Assembly: GCA_027314165.1 (NCBI GenBank)
Contig: DAHVCH010000014.1
Location: forward strand, 1 to 59,893
DNA from: Thermoplasmata archaeon
GTDB lineage: Archaea > Thermoplasmatota > Thermoplasmata > Lutacidiplasmatales > UBA184
DNA length: 59,893 bases
Direction of reading: 5' to 3'
The position numbers and the translations under genes were made by a program. Positions within the stretch are counted from its first letter, which is position 1. Each line of letters opens with the position of its first letter. The notes under the pieces are model-generated. The model did not search any database and had not been told where the DNA came from. It saw nothing but the letters and a program-made list of their open reading frames with translations. This document shows, piece by piece, positions 17,343-25,779 of this stretch.

Positions 17343-18269
17343 TCACGACATGAAGTACGAGCCGCACTGGCGGCACGTGACGTCCCCCGGCCGGCGCTCG
17401 AACCCGCAGTGAGGACACGCGGGAGGTCCGAGGGGCTCGTTCCCCGGGTAGGGCACGTTGGGCGTCGGGGGGGCGACGACGGAGGACGGAGAGGGACCGG
17501 GGTCGTAGGGGCGGGGTGAGGAGAAGCCCGGGTGGGGCGGGGGAGCTCCGGGGACCACGAAGGTCGAGGAGGGTTGGGAGGGGAGCGCGGGGCTCGGAGG
17601 TGGCGGGAGCGGGGTCGCGTCCGGTGGCGGCGGGGGCGGAGGAGGGAGCGGCGCAGGAGCGGCGGCCACGGGGGCTCGGCTCGCAGCGCCAGGGGCCATG
17701 CTGCCCGCAGGGGGGGCACCTGGAGCCACCTCGGCCGAGGGGGCCGGTTCGACGGCCTTGGCCTTCTCCTTGCGCGGCTTCGGCTCCGGCTCGGGGGGCG
17801 CCGGACCGAAGAAGCCTCGGTGGGCGCGGAAGAGCAGGAACCCGGGGAAGACGCCGCCCAGGAGGAGCCCCAGGACCGAGGCCAGGAGCGAGCTCTGGTA
17901 GAAGTGAGAGCCATCGTTCTCCTCCTCGAGGGCGAGGAGCATCCCTCCCGTGATCGAGACCACGATACCGAGGTCGACGATCGCTCCGGCGGTCCAGAGG
18001 ACCAGCACGCCCCAGATGGTGACCGGCCAGTACGGGAAGGAGGACGCGCCGGACTGGAAGAGCAGGAAGACGAGGGCCCCAAGGAAGGCGGTCCCGGCGA
18101 GGGCGCCCCACCGTGCCAGGCGCACGCGCGCAAGGAGCTGCTCTCGGACCTCGGGATTGTCGAGCCAGGGTGCGTGGGCGGGCACCAGGGCGTTCAGCGC
18201 GTGGGCGGCGGGAGCGAGCGTGCTTGCCGACGACGGGCTGGAGACGCTCGCGGAGGTCGTCGCAGACAC
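17343..18269 (-). CDS. Membrane protein with Pro-rich linker and C-terminal zinc ribbon
   Basis: 308 residues from GTG at 18269. Three or four membrane helices occupy residues about 50-150 (GALAGTAFLGALVFLLF, VTIWGVLVLWTAGAIVDLGIVV, LASVLGLLLGGVFPGFLLF). A long Pro/Ala-rich linker follows, and a C-terminal zinc ribbon (ACPHCGF...VTCRQCGSYFMS). It lies 20 bp after the pilin-like gene 18290-18862 and is the last gene of the pilus operon. A zinc-ribbon plus Pro-rich layout recurs in the pilus ATPase at 22203-24524 and the RnfD-like protein at 8443. It may be an assembly or sensing component; function unknown. Confidence 0.75.
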   Translation of the reverse strand: MSATTSASVSSPSSASTLAPAAHALNALVPAHAPWLDNPEVREQLLARVRLARWGALAGTAFLGALVFLLFQSGASSFPYWPVTIWGVLVLWTAGAIVDLGIVVSITGGMLLALEEENDGSHFYQSSLLASVLGLLLGGVFPGFLLFRAHRGFFGPAPPEPEPKPRKEKAKAVEPAPSAEVAPGAPPAGSMAPGAASRAPVAAAPAPLPPPPPPPPDATPLPPPPSPALPSQPSSTFVVPGAPPPHPGFSSPRPYDPGPSPSSVVAPPTPNVPYPGNEPLGPPACPHCGFERRPGDVTCRQCGSYFMS

Positions 18270-18289
18270 TCTCCTTCACTCCCCCCAGT

Positions 18290-18862
18290 TCACGGACAGG
18301 CCGAGGGGGTGTACCCCACGGGATAGAAGATGGTAAGGTACGTGGGGGAGGCATCGACCCAGACCAGGACCACGCTCACCTGGATGTCCACGCCGGAGGG
18401 GAACGCGATGCAGGGGCTGGACTGGTCCCAGCTCTGGAGCTGCGCCTGGGTCGTCTGGTAACCCGCCAGGGCGAGCGTCTGGACGGTGGCGGGAGAGTAG
18501 AGGTGCAGCGGGTTGTCGAAGGAGGAGGAGCGTGAGGTCGATCCTCCGGGCAGGTCCGCGCTCGCCATCAGGAAGTCCGGGGTCACGACCCACTGATAGA
18601 GGTAACCGTCGGCGTTCACCGGGAGCACCGTCCCGTTGCCTCCGGGGACCGGGGCAGGGCCGTAGCTGAACCGCTCCGAGGTGGCCGTGCTCAGCCCCTC
18701 GTCACGGTTCACGTGCGTGGAGACGGAGGTGACGACCGCTTCGAGCATGTTCCCCACCCCGGCGTTACGGTCCATCGCCTGGACCGCGCCCATCCCCAGC
18801 ACAACCAGGGTGAGCGCGATCATGCTCGCGACGAGGAGGGAGACGACCCAGTCGAAGATCAT
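18290..18862 (-). CDS. Pilin-like protein
   Basis: 190 residues. It begins MIFDWVVSLLVASMIALTLVVLGMG, a single hydrophobic N-terminal helix followed by a soluble domain with two Cys near the end (SSPCIAF and TPSACP). This is the size and layout of archaeal type IV or TadE-like pilins, although no basic cleavage peptide precedes the helix. The start ATG overlaps the stop of the upstream pilin gene (ATGA). Probably a minor pilin or a pilus-associated exported protein. Confidence 0.7.
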   Translation of the reverse strand: MIFDWVVSLLVASMIALTLVVLGMGAVQAMDRNAGVGNMLEAVVTSVSTHVNRDEGLSTATSERFSYGPAPVPGGNGTVLPVNADGYLYQWVVTPDFLMASADLPGGSTSRSSSFDNPLHLYSPATVQTLALAGYQTTQAQLQSWDQSSPCIAFPSGVDIQVSVVLVWVDASPTYLTIFYPVGYTPSACP

Positions 18863-19410
18863 CCGCCGTAGGCCCTCCCGACGAGGACGTAGTCGAGCAC
18901 GCCCCCGCCCGGCAACGGGTAGGCCCGCTTCTCGAAGAAGAGGGTCATCGATGTGGAGACGACGGAGGGCCCGATCGGTCCCAGCGCCGCCGAGAGGTTC
19001 GTCATGAGCACCGTCCCCGCGCCGGTCGTCGCGAGCTCGCGGTAGGTCGAGGAGCCGGCCACCCCCACGGTCCACGCGGCCTGGTAGTTGGGCTGGCCCG
19101 AGGAGGTGAGGAGCGCCCCTCCGACGGTGACCAGGGCGCCGGCGGGGTTCACCGAGAGGAGCAGCGTCGTGTTGACGCCCCCCTCAAAGGCCAGCACGGC
19201 GGTCGACACGATGTCGTTGACGACCACCTCCATCTGGTCCGTCGCCTGGAAGGACCGGAACGCGAGGAAGCCTCCGATGACGATCGGGAGCACCATGGCG
19301 AGCACGAGCACGATGATCGTGAGCTCGAGCGGCATCTCGAGGACGCCCCGGCGCTGGGAGCGCAGGCGGCGTGCGCGGCGAGCGGAGGAGAAGGAGCGAC
19401 GCGTTCTCAT
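18859..19410 (-). CDS. Prepilin-like protein
   Basis: 183 residues from ATG at 19410. A strongly basic leader (RRARRLRSQRRG) is followed by VLEMPLELTIIVLVLAMVLP, a hydrophobic helix that starts right after an RG pair. This is the layout of an archaeal class III signal peptide, where a PibD/FlaK-type peptidase would cut after Gly. The rest is a Ser/Thr/Val-rich beta domain. It overlaps the genes on both sides by 4 nt (ATGA), so the three pilin genes are translationally coupled. Confidence 0.75.
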   Translation of the reverse strand: MRTRRSFSSARRARRLRSQRRGVLEMPLELTIIVLVLAMVLPIVIGGFLAFRSFQATDQMEVVVNDIVSTAVLAFEGGVNTTLLLSVNPAGALVTVGGALLTSSGQPNYQAAWTVGVAGSSTYRELATTGAGTVLMTNLSAALGPIGPSVVSTSMTLFFEKRAYPLPGGGVLDYVLVGRAYGG

Positions 19411-19967
19411 GCGAGGTACACCAGGAACGACGTGGCAGCGGTCTCGGTCGCGGAGCTCCCCACGGACACCGGCGGCGAGTACGATCCCGCGACGGACATC
19501 TGAACGTAGGGGGAGTGGGCGGGCCCGACGGGGGTGAAAGTGAGGAGGACGCTGCCGTTGCTCCCCGTCGCCCCCTCCGCCCCGGTCCCTCCTCCGGTGA
19601 GCGTGATGGAGACCCCGGGCAATCCGGTCCCGTGCTCGTCCAGCGCCTCCACCCACACCTTGACCGGCATCGTGGATGCGGTGACGAAGGACCCGGTGGC
19701 GCCGTTCGCCTCGCGGACCGTGAGCCCGGAGAGGTGGTGGACCTCGTCGTAGGCGAGCCAGGCGAAGAGCAGTCCCACGCCCGCCGCGATGACCATGAAG
19801 GAGACGATGAGCTCGAGCCCCATCCCTTCGAGCGCGCCGCTGCGGGAGCGCCGCAGACGGTGTCGGGAGGAAGGCAGGCGCGCCGAACGCTCGGACGGGG
19901 GGGAGGACACGGAGGGGGCGTGCGAGCGGGGCTCGCGCCCATCCTCGAGGACCAGGGCTCGCGCCAC
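19407..19967 (-). CDS. Prepilin-like protein
   Basis: 186 residues from GTG at 19967; an ATG at 19823 would remove the leader and is less likely. The leader is basic (SSRHRLRRSRSG), followed by ALEGMGLELIVSFMVIAAGVG, a typical prepilin helix with a probable cut after Gly. The ectodomain contains an Ig-like segment (PVKVWVEALDEHGTGLPGVSITLTGGG) of the invasin/Big type. It follows the TadC/FlaJ-type gene by 92 bp. Confidence 0.72.
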   Translation of the reverse strand: MARALVLEDGREPRSHAPSVSSPPSERSARLPSSRHRLRRSRSGALEGMGLELIVSFMVIAAGVGLLFAWLAYDEVHHLSGLTVREANGATGSFVTASTMPVKVWVEALDEHGTGLPGVSITLTGGGTGAEGATGSNGSVLLTFTPVGPAHSPYVQMSVAGSYSPPVSVGSSATETAATSFLVYLA

Positions 19968-20059
19968 GGGCCTTCTAGTCCCCTGGTGGGATTTCACCCT
20001 TCGGAGACGTGGGGCCCAGGGACGTGGGGGTGGGGGAGCCTCCCCCCCCGGCCGACCCC

Positions 20060-22210
20060 TCATCCGGTCGCGCCTCCACCCAGGAAGAGCACGCCGAGGA
20101 GCGCCCCGACGACGTAGACGAGCAGCGCGACCCAGAGGAACTGGCCGACCAGCGTCCAGTAGCGCAGGCGATCGCCGCCGGTCTCGATACCGATGGAGAA
20201 CTGGCCGATGATGAAGACCATCTCCAGGAGGTAGACGCCCATGACGGCGAAGAAGAGGGCCGGAGGGACCGCGAGGGCACCGGAGGCGAGCACCCCCGAG
20301 AGGAGCAGGTAGAGCGCCCCGGTCATGCCCATGACGATGGGAGCGAAGAAGAACGCCGAGCCCTTCATCATCTGGACCGTGCCGCGGAGCGAGGTGCGGA
20401 TCGCCGCGTCGGTGTTGCGGAGCTCCTTCAGGTGCTGGGCCATCGGGATGACCGTGTCCGTCACCGCTTGCGGCCCCTTCGAGGCGGCCTCCAGGAGCGC
20501 CCGCAGCGACACCCGCATCTGGCGCGAGGGATAGCGGGCGAGGAGACCCGGTCCGCGCGCGGACCCGAAGAGCGCCTGCTCGGGGGTCCCGCCGCTCACG
20601 CGGGAGAAGTGGAGCACCCGGTCGAAGAACTGGGCCGATTCGGTCCCCCGCATCCCCGCGCTCGTGCGCTCCACCGCGCGCTCGAAACGCATCCCTTCCC
20701 CCATGCGGCTGGCGAGCTGGAAGAGGGTGTCCGGGAACTCGTTCTCGAGCCGCTGCAGGGCGTTCCCCCGCTTCGCGAGCGCCCGCGTACGAACCTGGAT
20801 CCCGATCGAGATGCCGACCGAGATCCCGAGCAGGATGAAGACCGGCCAGGCGAGCGTTCCGGGGCTGCCCAGCCATCCCAGGTAGGCGGGCAGGGCCGAC
20901 GCTCCGACCGCTCCTCCCGCAACCAGACCCAGCAGGATCGCCTCGGCGAGCGACGGGCGCTTGACCCCGGACTCCGGAGGCCGGGGAGGGGTGACCGTCC
21001 CCGGACGTTTCGAGAGGATCTGCATCGAATAGAGCAATGCGACTAACGGGAACCCCACGTCCATCGCGAGCACGAACCCGATCACGGTCACGAGGCTGCT
21101 GGTGGCGTTCGCGGAGGAGGTCGTAGGGGGCGTGGTCGCCGTCCCGCCGGGGGTCGCCGAAGGGCCGGCGCCCAGGTTGCCCACGTTCGCCAGGTTGGAG
21201 AGGAAGACCATCGGCAGCATCGCGCCGATGACGAGGGGGAGGAGGACCCCCAGCGCGAAGAAGACCGTGGTGGGACCCGAGAGGCTCGCGGAGAACTCCT
21301 CGATCTTCCTCCGAGTCCCGGACAGCACGATGTCCTGGGCCTTCTCGAGGTTCCGCGTGAGCCCCTCGTCCGTCTTCTCGTGGGTGGAGAGGCGCAGCGC
21401 GTACATCGAGCGCATGAAGTCCTCGTTCCAGTTCCCCCACTCGTCCGCGAAGTGGAGGAAGGACTCCTCGAGCGAGGGGTGCTTGCGCGACATCACGTCC
21501 CACTGGACCTTCTTGAGCGCCGCCCCGAGGTTCCCCTCCACGTTCTCGGAGGCGAACCGAACCGCCCTCGGGAGGGACCGGTTCAGCCGCAGGGACATGG
21601 CCATGTAGTGGACGGCCTCGGGCGCGCGCCCGAGCGTCTGGATCCTGAGCCTCCTCGCGAGAAGGCCGGGATAGTTGTAGACGAAGAGGTAGAAGGAGAT
21701 CGGGAGGACGAAGGTGAGGAGCCCGATCACCAGCAGGAAGGGAGAGACCACGCCCTGGCTGAGGACCGTGAGCGCGACGAGGGTCGCCGCGAGCGCCACG
21801 AAGGAGAGCACGAGCACGCCGATCGCGGCGTAGTGCACCTCGTCCGGGGTGACCTCGAGCCCCGCGAAGTAGATCTCGCGCTTGAAGGCGGTCCGGCGCA
21901 CGGATTCGTCGAGCTGCTCGCAGCGCTTCTGGAGGGAGGTGAGCTTCCGCTCCATCCGCTCCCGGGAGGACCCGCCGTGGGGATCGACCGCCTCCTCCCG
22001 CGCCAGCACCGCGGTCAGGCGCTGCCGGTCGGCCCGGGCGCGGTCCAGCGCGCGAGTGAGCCGCGCCGTCCTCTTCGCCGGGTCGGCGTAGCCGAGCAGG
22101 GCCCGCCCCATGAAGTGCACGAAGCTGACGTAGCCCCGGCCGGGAGCTTCCTCCTGAACGGTGGGTGCCCCGGGCGGTGGCGCGCCGAGCGGGGTTTCCC
22201 CGTTATCCAT
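20060..22210 (-). CDS. TadC/FlaJ-type pilus platform membrane protein
   Basis: 716 residues, roughly the size of archaeal FlaJ/TadC-family proteins with two GspF domains. The first half has membrane helices at about 130-185, a GspF-type helical domain at about 200-330, and further helices to about 370. The second half repeats this with helices at about 415-460, a second GspF-type domain at about 480-620 (ENEFPDTLFQLASRMGEGM...), and three terminal helices. It forms the inner-membrane platform on which pilins are assembled by the ATPase encoded just upstream. The start ATG overlaps the end of the ATPase gene by 8 nt. Confidence 0.88.
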   Translation of the reverse strand: MDNGETPLGAPPPGAPTVQEEAPGRGYVSFVHFMGRALLGYADPAKRTARLTRALDRARADRQRLTAVLAREEAVDPHGGSSRERMERKLTSLQKRCEQLDESVRRTAFKREIYFAGLEVTPDEVHYAAIGVLVLSFVALAATLVALTVLSQGVVSPFLLVIGLLTFVLPISFYLFVYNYPGLLARRLRIQTLGRAPEAVHYMAMSLRLNRSLPRAVRFASENVEGNLGAALKKVQWDVMSRKHPSLEESFLHFADEWGNWNEDFMRSMYALRLSTHEKTDEGLTRNLEKAQDIVLSGTRRKIEEFSASLSGPTTVFFALGVLLPLVIGAMLPMVFLSNLANVGNLGAGPSATPGGTATTPPTTSSANATSSLVTVIGFVLAMDVGFPLVALLYSMQILSKRPGTVTPPRPPESGVKRPSLAEAILLGLVAGGAVGASALPAYLGWLGSPGTLAWPVFILLGISVGISIGIQVRTRALAKRGNALQRLENEFPDTLFQLASRMGEGMRFERAVERTSAGMRGTESAQFFDRVLHFSRVSGGTPEQALFGSARGPGLLARYPSRQMRVSLRALLEAASKGPQAVTDTVIPMAQHLKELRNTDAAIRTSLRGTVQMMKGSAFFFAPIVMGMTGALYLLLSGVLASGALAVPPALFFAVMGVYLLEMVFIIGQFSIGIETGGDRLRYWTLVGQFLWVALLVYVVGALLGVLFLGGGATG

Positions 22211-24524
22211 GCGCGAGGGCCCCCCGGAGCCATTCGAGCCACTCGGAGTAGAGCGCGTCGTAGTCGGCCCGATGGTCGACGATCTCCTCGGCGTGGCGCT
22301 CCAGGAGCTCCCAGAACGCGGCGTTCGAGGAGGCGACCCAGGGAGCGGAGAGCACGTCCATCCGGTTCTGATCTCGGGCCACCTCGACCAGCTTCTCGCG
22401 GATGAGCCCGCGCAGGCGGACGTTCTCCATCGCCTCGTCGTAGGTCAGCCCCCACGCCTGGGCGATCCGCTTGATCCGGTCCGACCCGTCCACGATCGCC
22501 GGGGTCTCGCGGAGCGCGTCCGAGGCCTCGTCGTAGAGGAGCAGCTCCCGGAACGTGCCGGGCTGCGCCCCCGCCTCCTTGGCCACCTCGCTCACCTCGA
22601 GCACGCGGCGGCGCTGCGAGCGCACGGAGCCTCCGGGGTTCGTGAGCCCGCTCACGACCACGATGTCCGTCGCGTTGAACGAGGTCGCGGAGATGCCGAT
22701 GTCGTGGACCACGCGCTCGAAGATCGCCCGAGAGGAGTTTCCGTGGATCGTGCCCAAGACCGCGCTCCCCGCGGTCCCGGCGCGCATCGCCTCGTAGAGG
22801 GTTCGGGCCTCCTGGCCTCTCACCTCGCCCAGCACGATGGCGCTCTCCCCCAGACGGAGGGAGACCTTCAGCGCGTCCTCCGCGCTCATCTCCGTCTGCC
22901 CGCCCACGGAAGAGCGCACGAAGATCGTCTGGACCTTGTAGCCGAACTGCCGCATCTCGACGCTGGGCAGCTCCAGCGTATCCTCGATGGTGAGGATCCT
23001 CTGGGTCTTGGGGAACTCGAGCATGAGCGCGCCGACGAGCGAGGTCTTCCCCGCCCCTCGGGCCCCGGCGACCAGGATCGTGGACCGACCGTCGATGAGG
23101 AACGAGAGCAAGCCCGCGGCCATGGGCGTGAGCGCCTGCAGGTAGACGAACTTCGTGAGCGTCCAGGGGTCCGTCGCGTGGCGCCGCAAGGCCATCGCGA
23201 TGCCGTCCGGGGAGAGGGGGCGGCCAATGACGGTCGCGCGCACCGAGTACTCGCGAAGGTCCGTCTCCAGCACGGGCATCGACTCGGAGAACGGGCGGCC
23301 GCTCTCCACGAGCAGACGGGCGAGGAGCGCCTCGGCCTCCTCGTCGGTCACCGTCACGTTGGTGATGCACTTGTCCCCGATGTCGCGGCGACCGAAGCCT
23401 CCGACCCTCAGATGGACCCGGTTCTCCGAGGCGGGCGCGTCGACGTAAAGGTCCTGGACGTGAGGGTCGGAGAGAAGGACCTCGAGCACGCCGAACCCGA
23501 CGACGTGTCGCGTGAGGACCTCGGAGAGCTGCTCCAACTTCGCGAGGCGCGCGGACGAGTTCCCCGGCAGGACGATGCCGGTCTCCCTGGAGACCCGCTG
23601 CAGGAAGCGCAGGGAGAGCTCGTGCACGACGTGGCGGGTCTGGGAGAGGCTGGTGATCTGCAGGTGCTTCGGGTAGTACTCCACGAGCTCGTCGCGCGTC
23701 CGGTGCAGGAGCTCCACCTCGGCCTCGGTGAGACGATAGTCCGCGAGGTCGAGGTGGTAGAGGATATCGATCTGCTCCGGGACCCGGTACAGCCGGACCT
23801 GGCTCCGCCCCAGCGGATACTCCGTCAGGAGCTCGGCGCCGTCCGGGGGGACGAGGTTGACCCAGCATCCGGAGAACCCCGGGCGGGTGAGGGCGCCTCG
23901 GCGTAGTCGCCGCGTGAGCATCCGGGAGAAGTTCGGGGGCACCCGGTCGATGCTCGCCTGGATGCCTCGCAGGACCCCCGGGCGCTCCTCGACCGGGAGT
24001 GCCCTCCGGGGGGCGAGGGCCCCGAACCCGATCCGTCCCCCTCCGAGGCCGAGCCCGGGGGTACCGGAAGGGGAGAGGGGTGCGAGGAGAGGGATCGAGG
24101 AAGGAGAGGAGAGCGTGGAAGATGGGACCACGGGGGCAGGACGGGGCCCGGCCCAGGGGGAGGAGGACGGGGGAGAGGGGACGGTCGAAGGTGACTCCGC
24201 CGTGGGCGCGAGGGAGTGTGCGCGGAGCCAGGGCGGTGGGGGAGGACCCGGCCGCGCAGGCTCCTCGGAGCGCGGGACCGAGGGGCCCGGGGGCGGAGGA
24301 GGGACGGGCGACCGGGTCGGCGGAGGAACGTTGGAGGGACCCGGGAGGACGGGGCCAGGCGGGGGAGGCGGGGTCGAGGTGACGGGCACCGGGGGTGTCG
24401 CCCAGGGGTCCAGGTCGTCCCGACGGGACCGAGGCAGCAGGACGGGGGTGATCGGAAGTCCGCAGGACGGGCAGCTCCGCTCTCCGTCGCGTAGCTGCGA
24501 CCCGCACCTTGGGCATGTCCCCAT
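22203..24524 (-). CDS. TadA/FlaI-type pilus assembly ATPase with zinc ribbon
   Basis: 773 residues. The N-terminus is a zinc ribbon (CPRCG...CPSCG, residues 4-21), followed by a disordered Pro/Ser-rich region to about 165 that other TadA/FlaI members lack. The ATPase part has Walker A GARGAGKTS (Lys493), the Asp box TIEDTLELP, Walker B AIVLGEVRG (near 563) and the His box LGTIHGNS (near 595). It hydrolyses ATP at the cytoplasmic face to drive pilin insertion or extraction. It overlaps the platform gene downstream and sits 27 bp after 24552-25727. The zinc ribbon fused to this ATPase is unusual. Confidence 0.92.
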   Translation of the reverse strand: MGTCPRCGSQLRDGERSCPSCGLPITPVLLPRSRRDDLDPWATPPVPVTSTPPPPPGPVLPGPSNVPPPTRSPVPPPPPGPSVPRSEEPARPGPPPPPWLRAHSLAPTAESPSTVPSPPSSSPWAGPRPAPVVPSSTLSSPSSIPLLAPLSPSGTPGLGLGGGRIGFGALAPRRALPVEERPGVLRGIQASIDRVPPNFSRMLTRRLRRGALTRPGFSGCWVNLVPPDGAELLTEYPLGRSQVRLYRVPEQIDILYHLDLADYRLTEAEVELLHRTRDELVEYYPKHLQITSLSQTRHVVHELSLRFLQRVSRETGIVLPGNSSARLAKLEQLSEVLTRHVVGFGVLEVLLSDPHVQDLYVDAPASENRVHLRVGGFGRRDIGDKCITNVTVTDEEAEALLARLLVESGRPFSESMPVLETDLREYSVRATVIGRPLSPDGIAMALRRHATDPWTLTKFVYLQALTPMAAGLLSFLIDGRSTILVAGARGAGKTSLVGALMLEFPKTQRILTIEDTLELPSVEMRQFGYKVQTIFVRSSVGGQTEMSAEDALKVSLRLGESAIVLGEVRGQEARTLYEAMRAGTAGSAVLGTIHGNSSRAIFERVVHDIGISATSFNATDIVVVSGLTNPGGSVRSQRRRVLEVSEVAKEAGAQPGTFRELLLYDEASDALRETPAIVDGSDRIKRIAQAWGLTYDEAMENVRLRGLIREKLVEVARDQNRMDVLSAPWVASSNAAFWELLERHAEEIVDHRADYDALYSEWLEWLRGALAHG

Positions 24525-24551
24525 AGATCCCCGGTCCCCCCCCCTCTCTCC

Positions 24552-25727
24552 TCACCCGCCGGTACGCTCCGTCGAGGAGGACGGCGGGGGGGAGGTGCCG
24601 GCCGGAGGTTTCGCGAAGGCCCCCGCACCGCCGGAAGTGCGCGGCGTATCGGAGGATGACGGGGTCCTTCCTCCCGGCCCATCGGGCCGGACCTCGGTGG
24701 CCCCGCCCGTCCGGTCCTCGCCCCCTCGACGGGCAGGGGTGGACAGGCCTCGCACCCGGCCCACCAGTTCGGAAAGCTCCTGGCTCACCAGTTCGAGGTC
24801 GCTCACGGTCACGCCGAGGCAGCGGACGCACTCCTCCTCTGGACGGCCGGTGCCGAGCACCTGGACCTTCTCCTTCAGGTCCTGGAGGAACTCCCCCCAG
24901 TCCGTCCGAAGGCTCTCCTCCAGGTCGGGGAAGAACGCCCGGGGATTGAAGGCGCAGTCGGGGCAATCCAGCCTCTTGAGCCTGCGCTGCAGACTGCCCT
25001 TGTTCTTCTCGACAAAGGCGATCCGGTCCTCGAGCGAGAGCTCCCCGTCGGAGGTCGCCACGCCGCCGGGTGGGGAGGGAGCGCCGCCCGGGGCCCCCGA
25101 GCGCCCCGAGCCCGCGCCTGCGCCTGGGATTGAAGCGGGAGGAGAGGCCGGCCGCGACGCCGCGTAGGCGGGGAGAGCACCGGTATCGGAGGCACCGGGT
25201 CGGACGGGCGGTGGAGACGGCGGCGTCTTCTTCGCACCGGGACCCAGCTGCCGGCGGAGTTCCTCTTCCCGCTCCTCCTCCGCCCGGTCCTCGTCGAGCG
25301 GAGCCCGGGCCGCCTCGATGTCCGATTGACGGTAGAGGTCCTCGATGAGGTCCTCCAGGTCGGCGCCCGGCACGACCACTCCGTCGAGGACCGGCTGCGG
25401 GGGACGCGTCGAGAGCTGCTGGAGCAGCTTGTGCATCTCCAGGACCTGGCGCAGAAGCTGGACGGTCTCCCCGGAGTACTGCCGCATCGTGCGGCCGGAG
25501 AGCGTGATCAGGTCGACGTGGTACTCCTCCCCGAGCGCCTGGAGGACCGCGGCGAGGCAGCGCGGGTCGGCGAGCGCATCCGAGCCCTCGCACGCGTCGC
25601 ACCTCAGGATGAGGTTGGAGGCGCCGCCCGAGGAACGCACCTCGTACTCGAACGGGGGGACCTCCACCTCCTCCGGCGGCAGCTCCTCGTCCTCGTCGGA
25701 GGCTGGCCTTCGACCTGCAGGTGTCAT
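24552..25727 (-). CDS. Pilus-operon accessory protein with Cys pairs
   Basis: 391 residues. Residues about 25-115 form an ordered domain with a CDACE motif (SNLILRCDACEGSD...AALGEEYHVDLITLSG). A disordered acidic and Pro-rich middle follows, then a second ordered domain around 230-330 with CPDC and CVRC pairs (KRLDCPDCAFNPRAFF...EEECVRCLG), which may bind zinc. The tail is Pro/Ser/Gly-rich. No membrane helix, so probably cytoplasmic. Position directly before the pilus ATPase suggests it is an ATPase partner or regulator. I do not recognise the family. Confidence 0.75.
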   Translation of the reverse strand: MTPAGRRPASDEDEELPPEEVEVPPFEYEVRSSGGASNLILRCDACEGSDALADPRCLAAVLQALGEEYHVDLITLSGRTMRQYSGETVQLLRQVLEMHKLLQQLSTRPPQPVLDGVVVPGADLEDLIEDLYRQSDIEAARAPLDEDRAEEEREEELRRQLGPGAKKTPPSPPPVRPGASDTGALPAYAASRPASPPASIPGAGAGSGRSGAPGGAPSPPGGVATSDGELSLEDRIAFVEKNKGSLQRRLKRLDCPDCAFNPRAFFPDLEESLRTDWGEFLQDLKEKVQVLGTGRPEEECVRCLGVTVSDLELVSQELSELVGRVRGLSTPARRGGEDRTGGATEVRPDGPGGRTPSSSDTPRTSGGAGAFAKPPAGTSPPPSSSTERTGG

Positions 25728-25779
25728 CTCTGGCTCCGTCTCCGTAGCGGGGACACGCGCCCCGTTCGCCCCTCAGGTC

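Noticed and set aside
22015-25602. 1195-codon minus-strand frame in another register
   Set aside because: Overlaps the ATPase and accessory genes, Arg/Pro/Gly rich, while the alternative frames carry Walker and Cys motifs.
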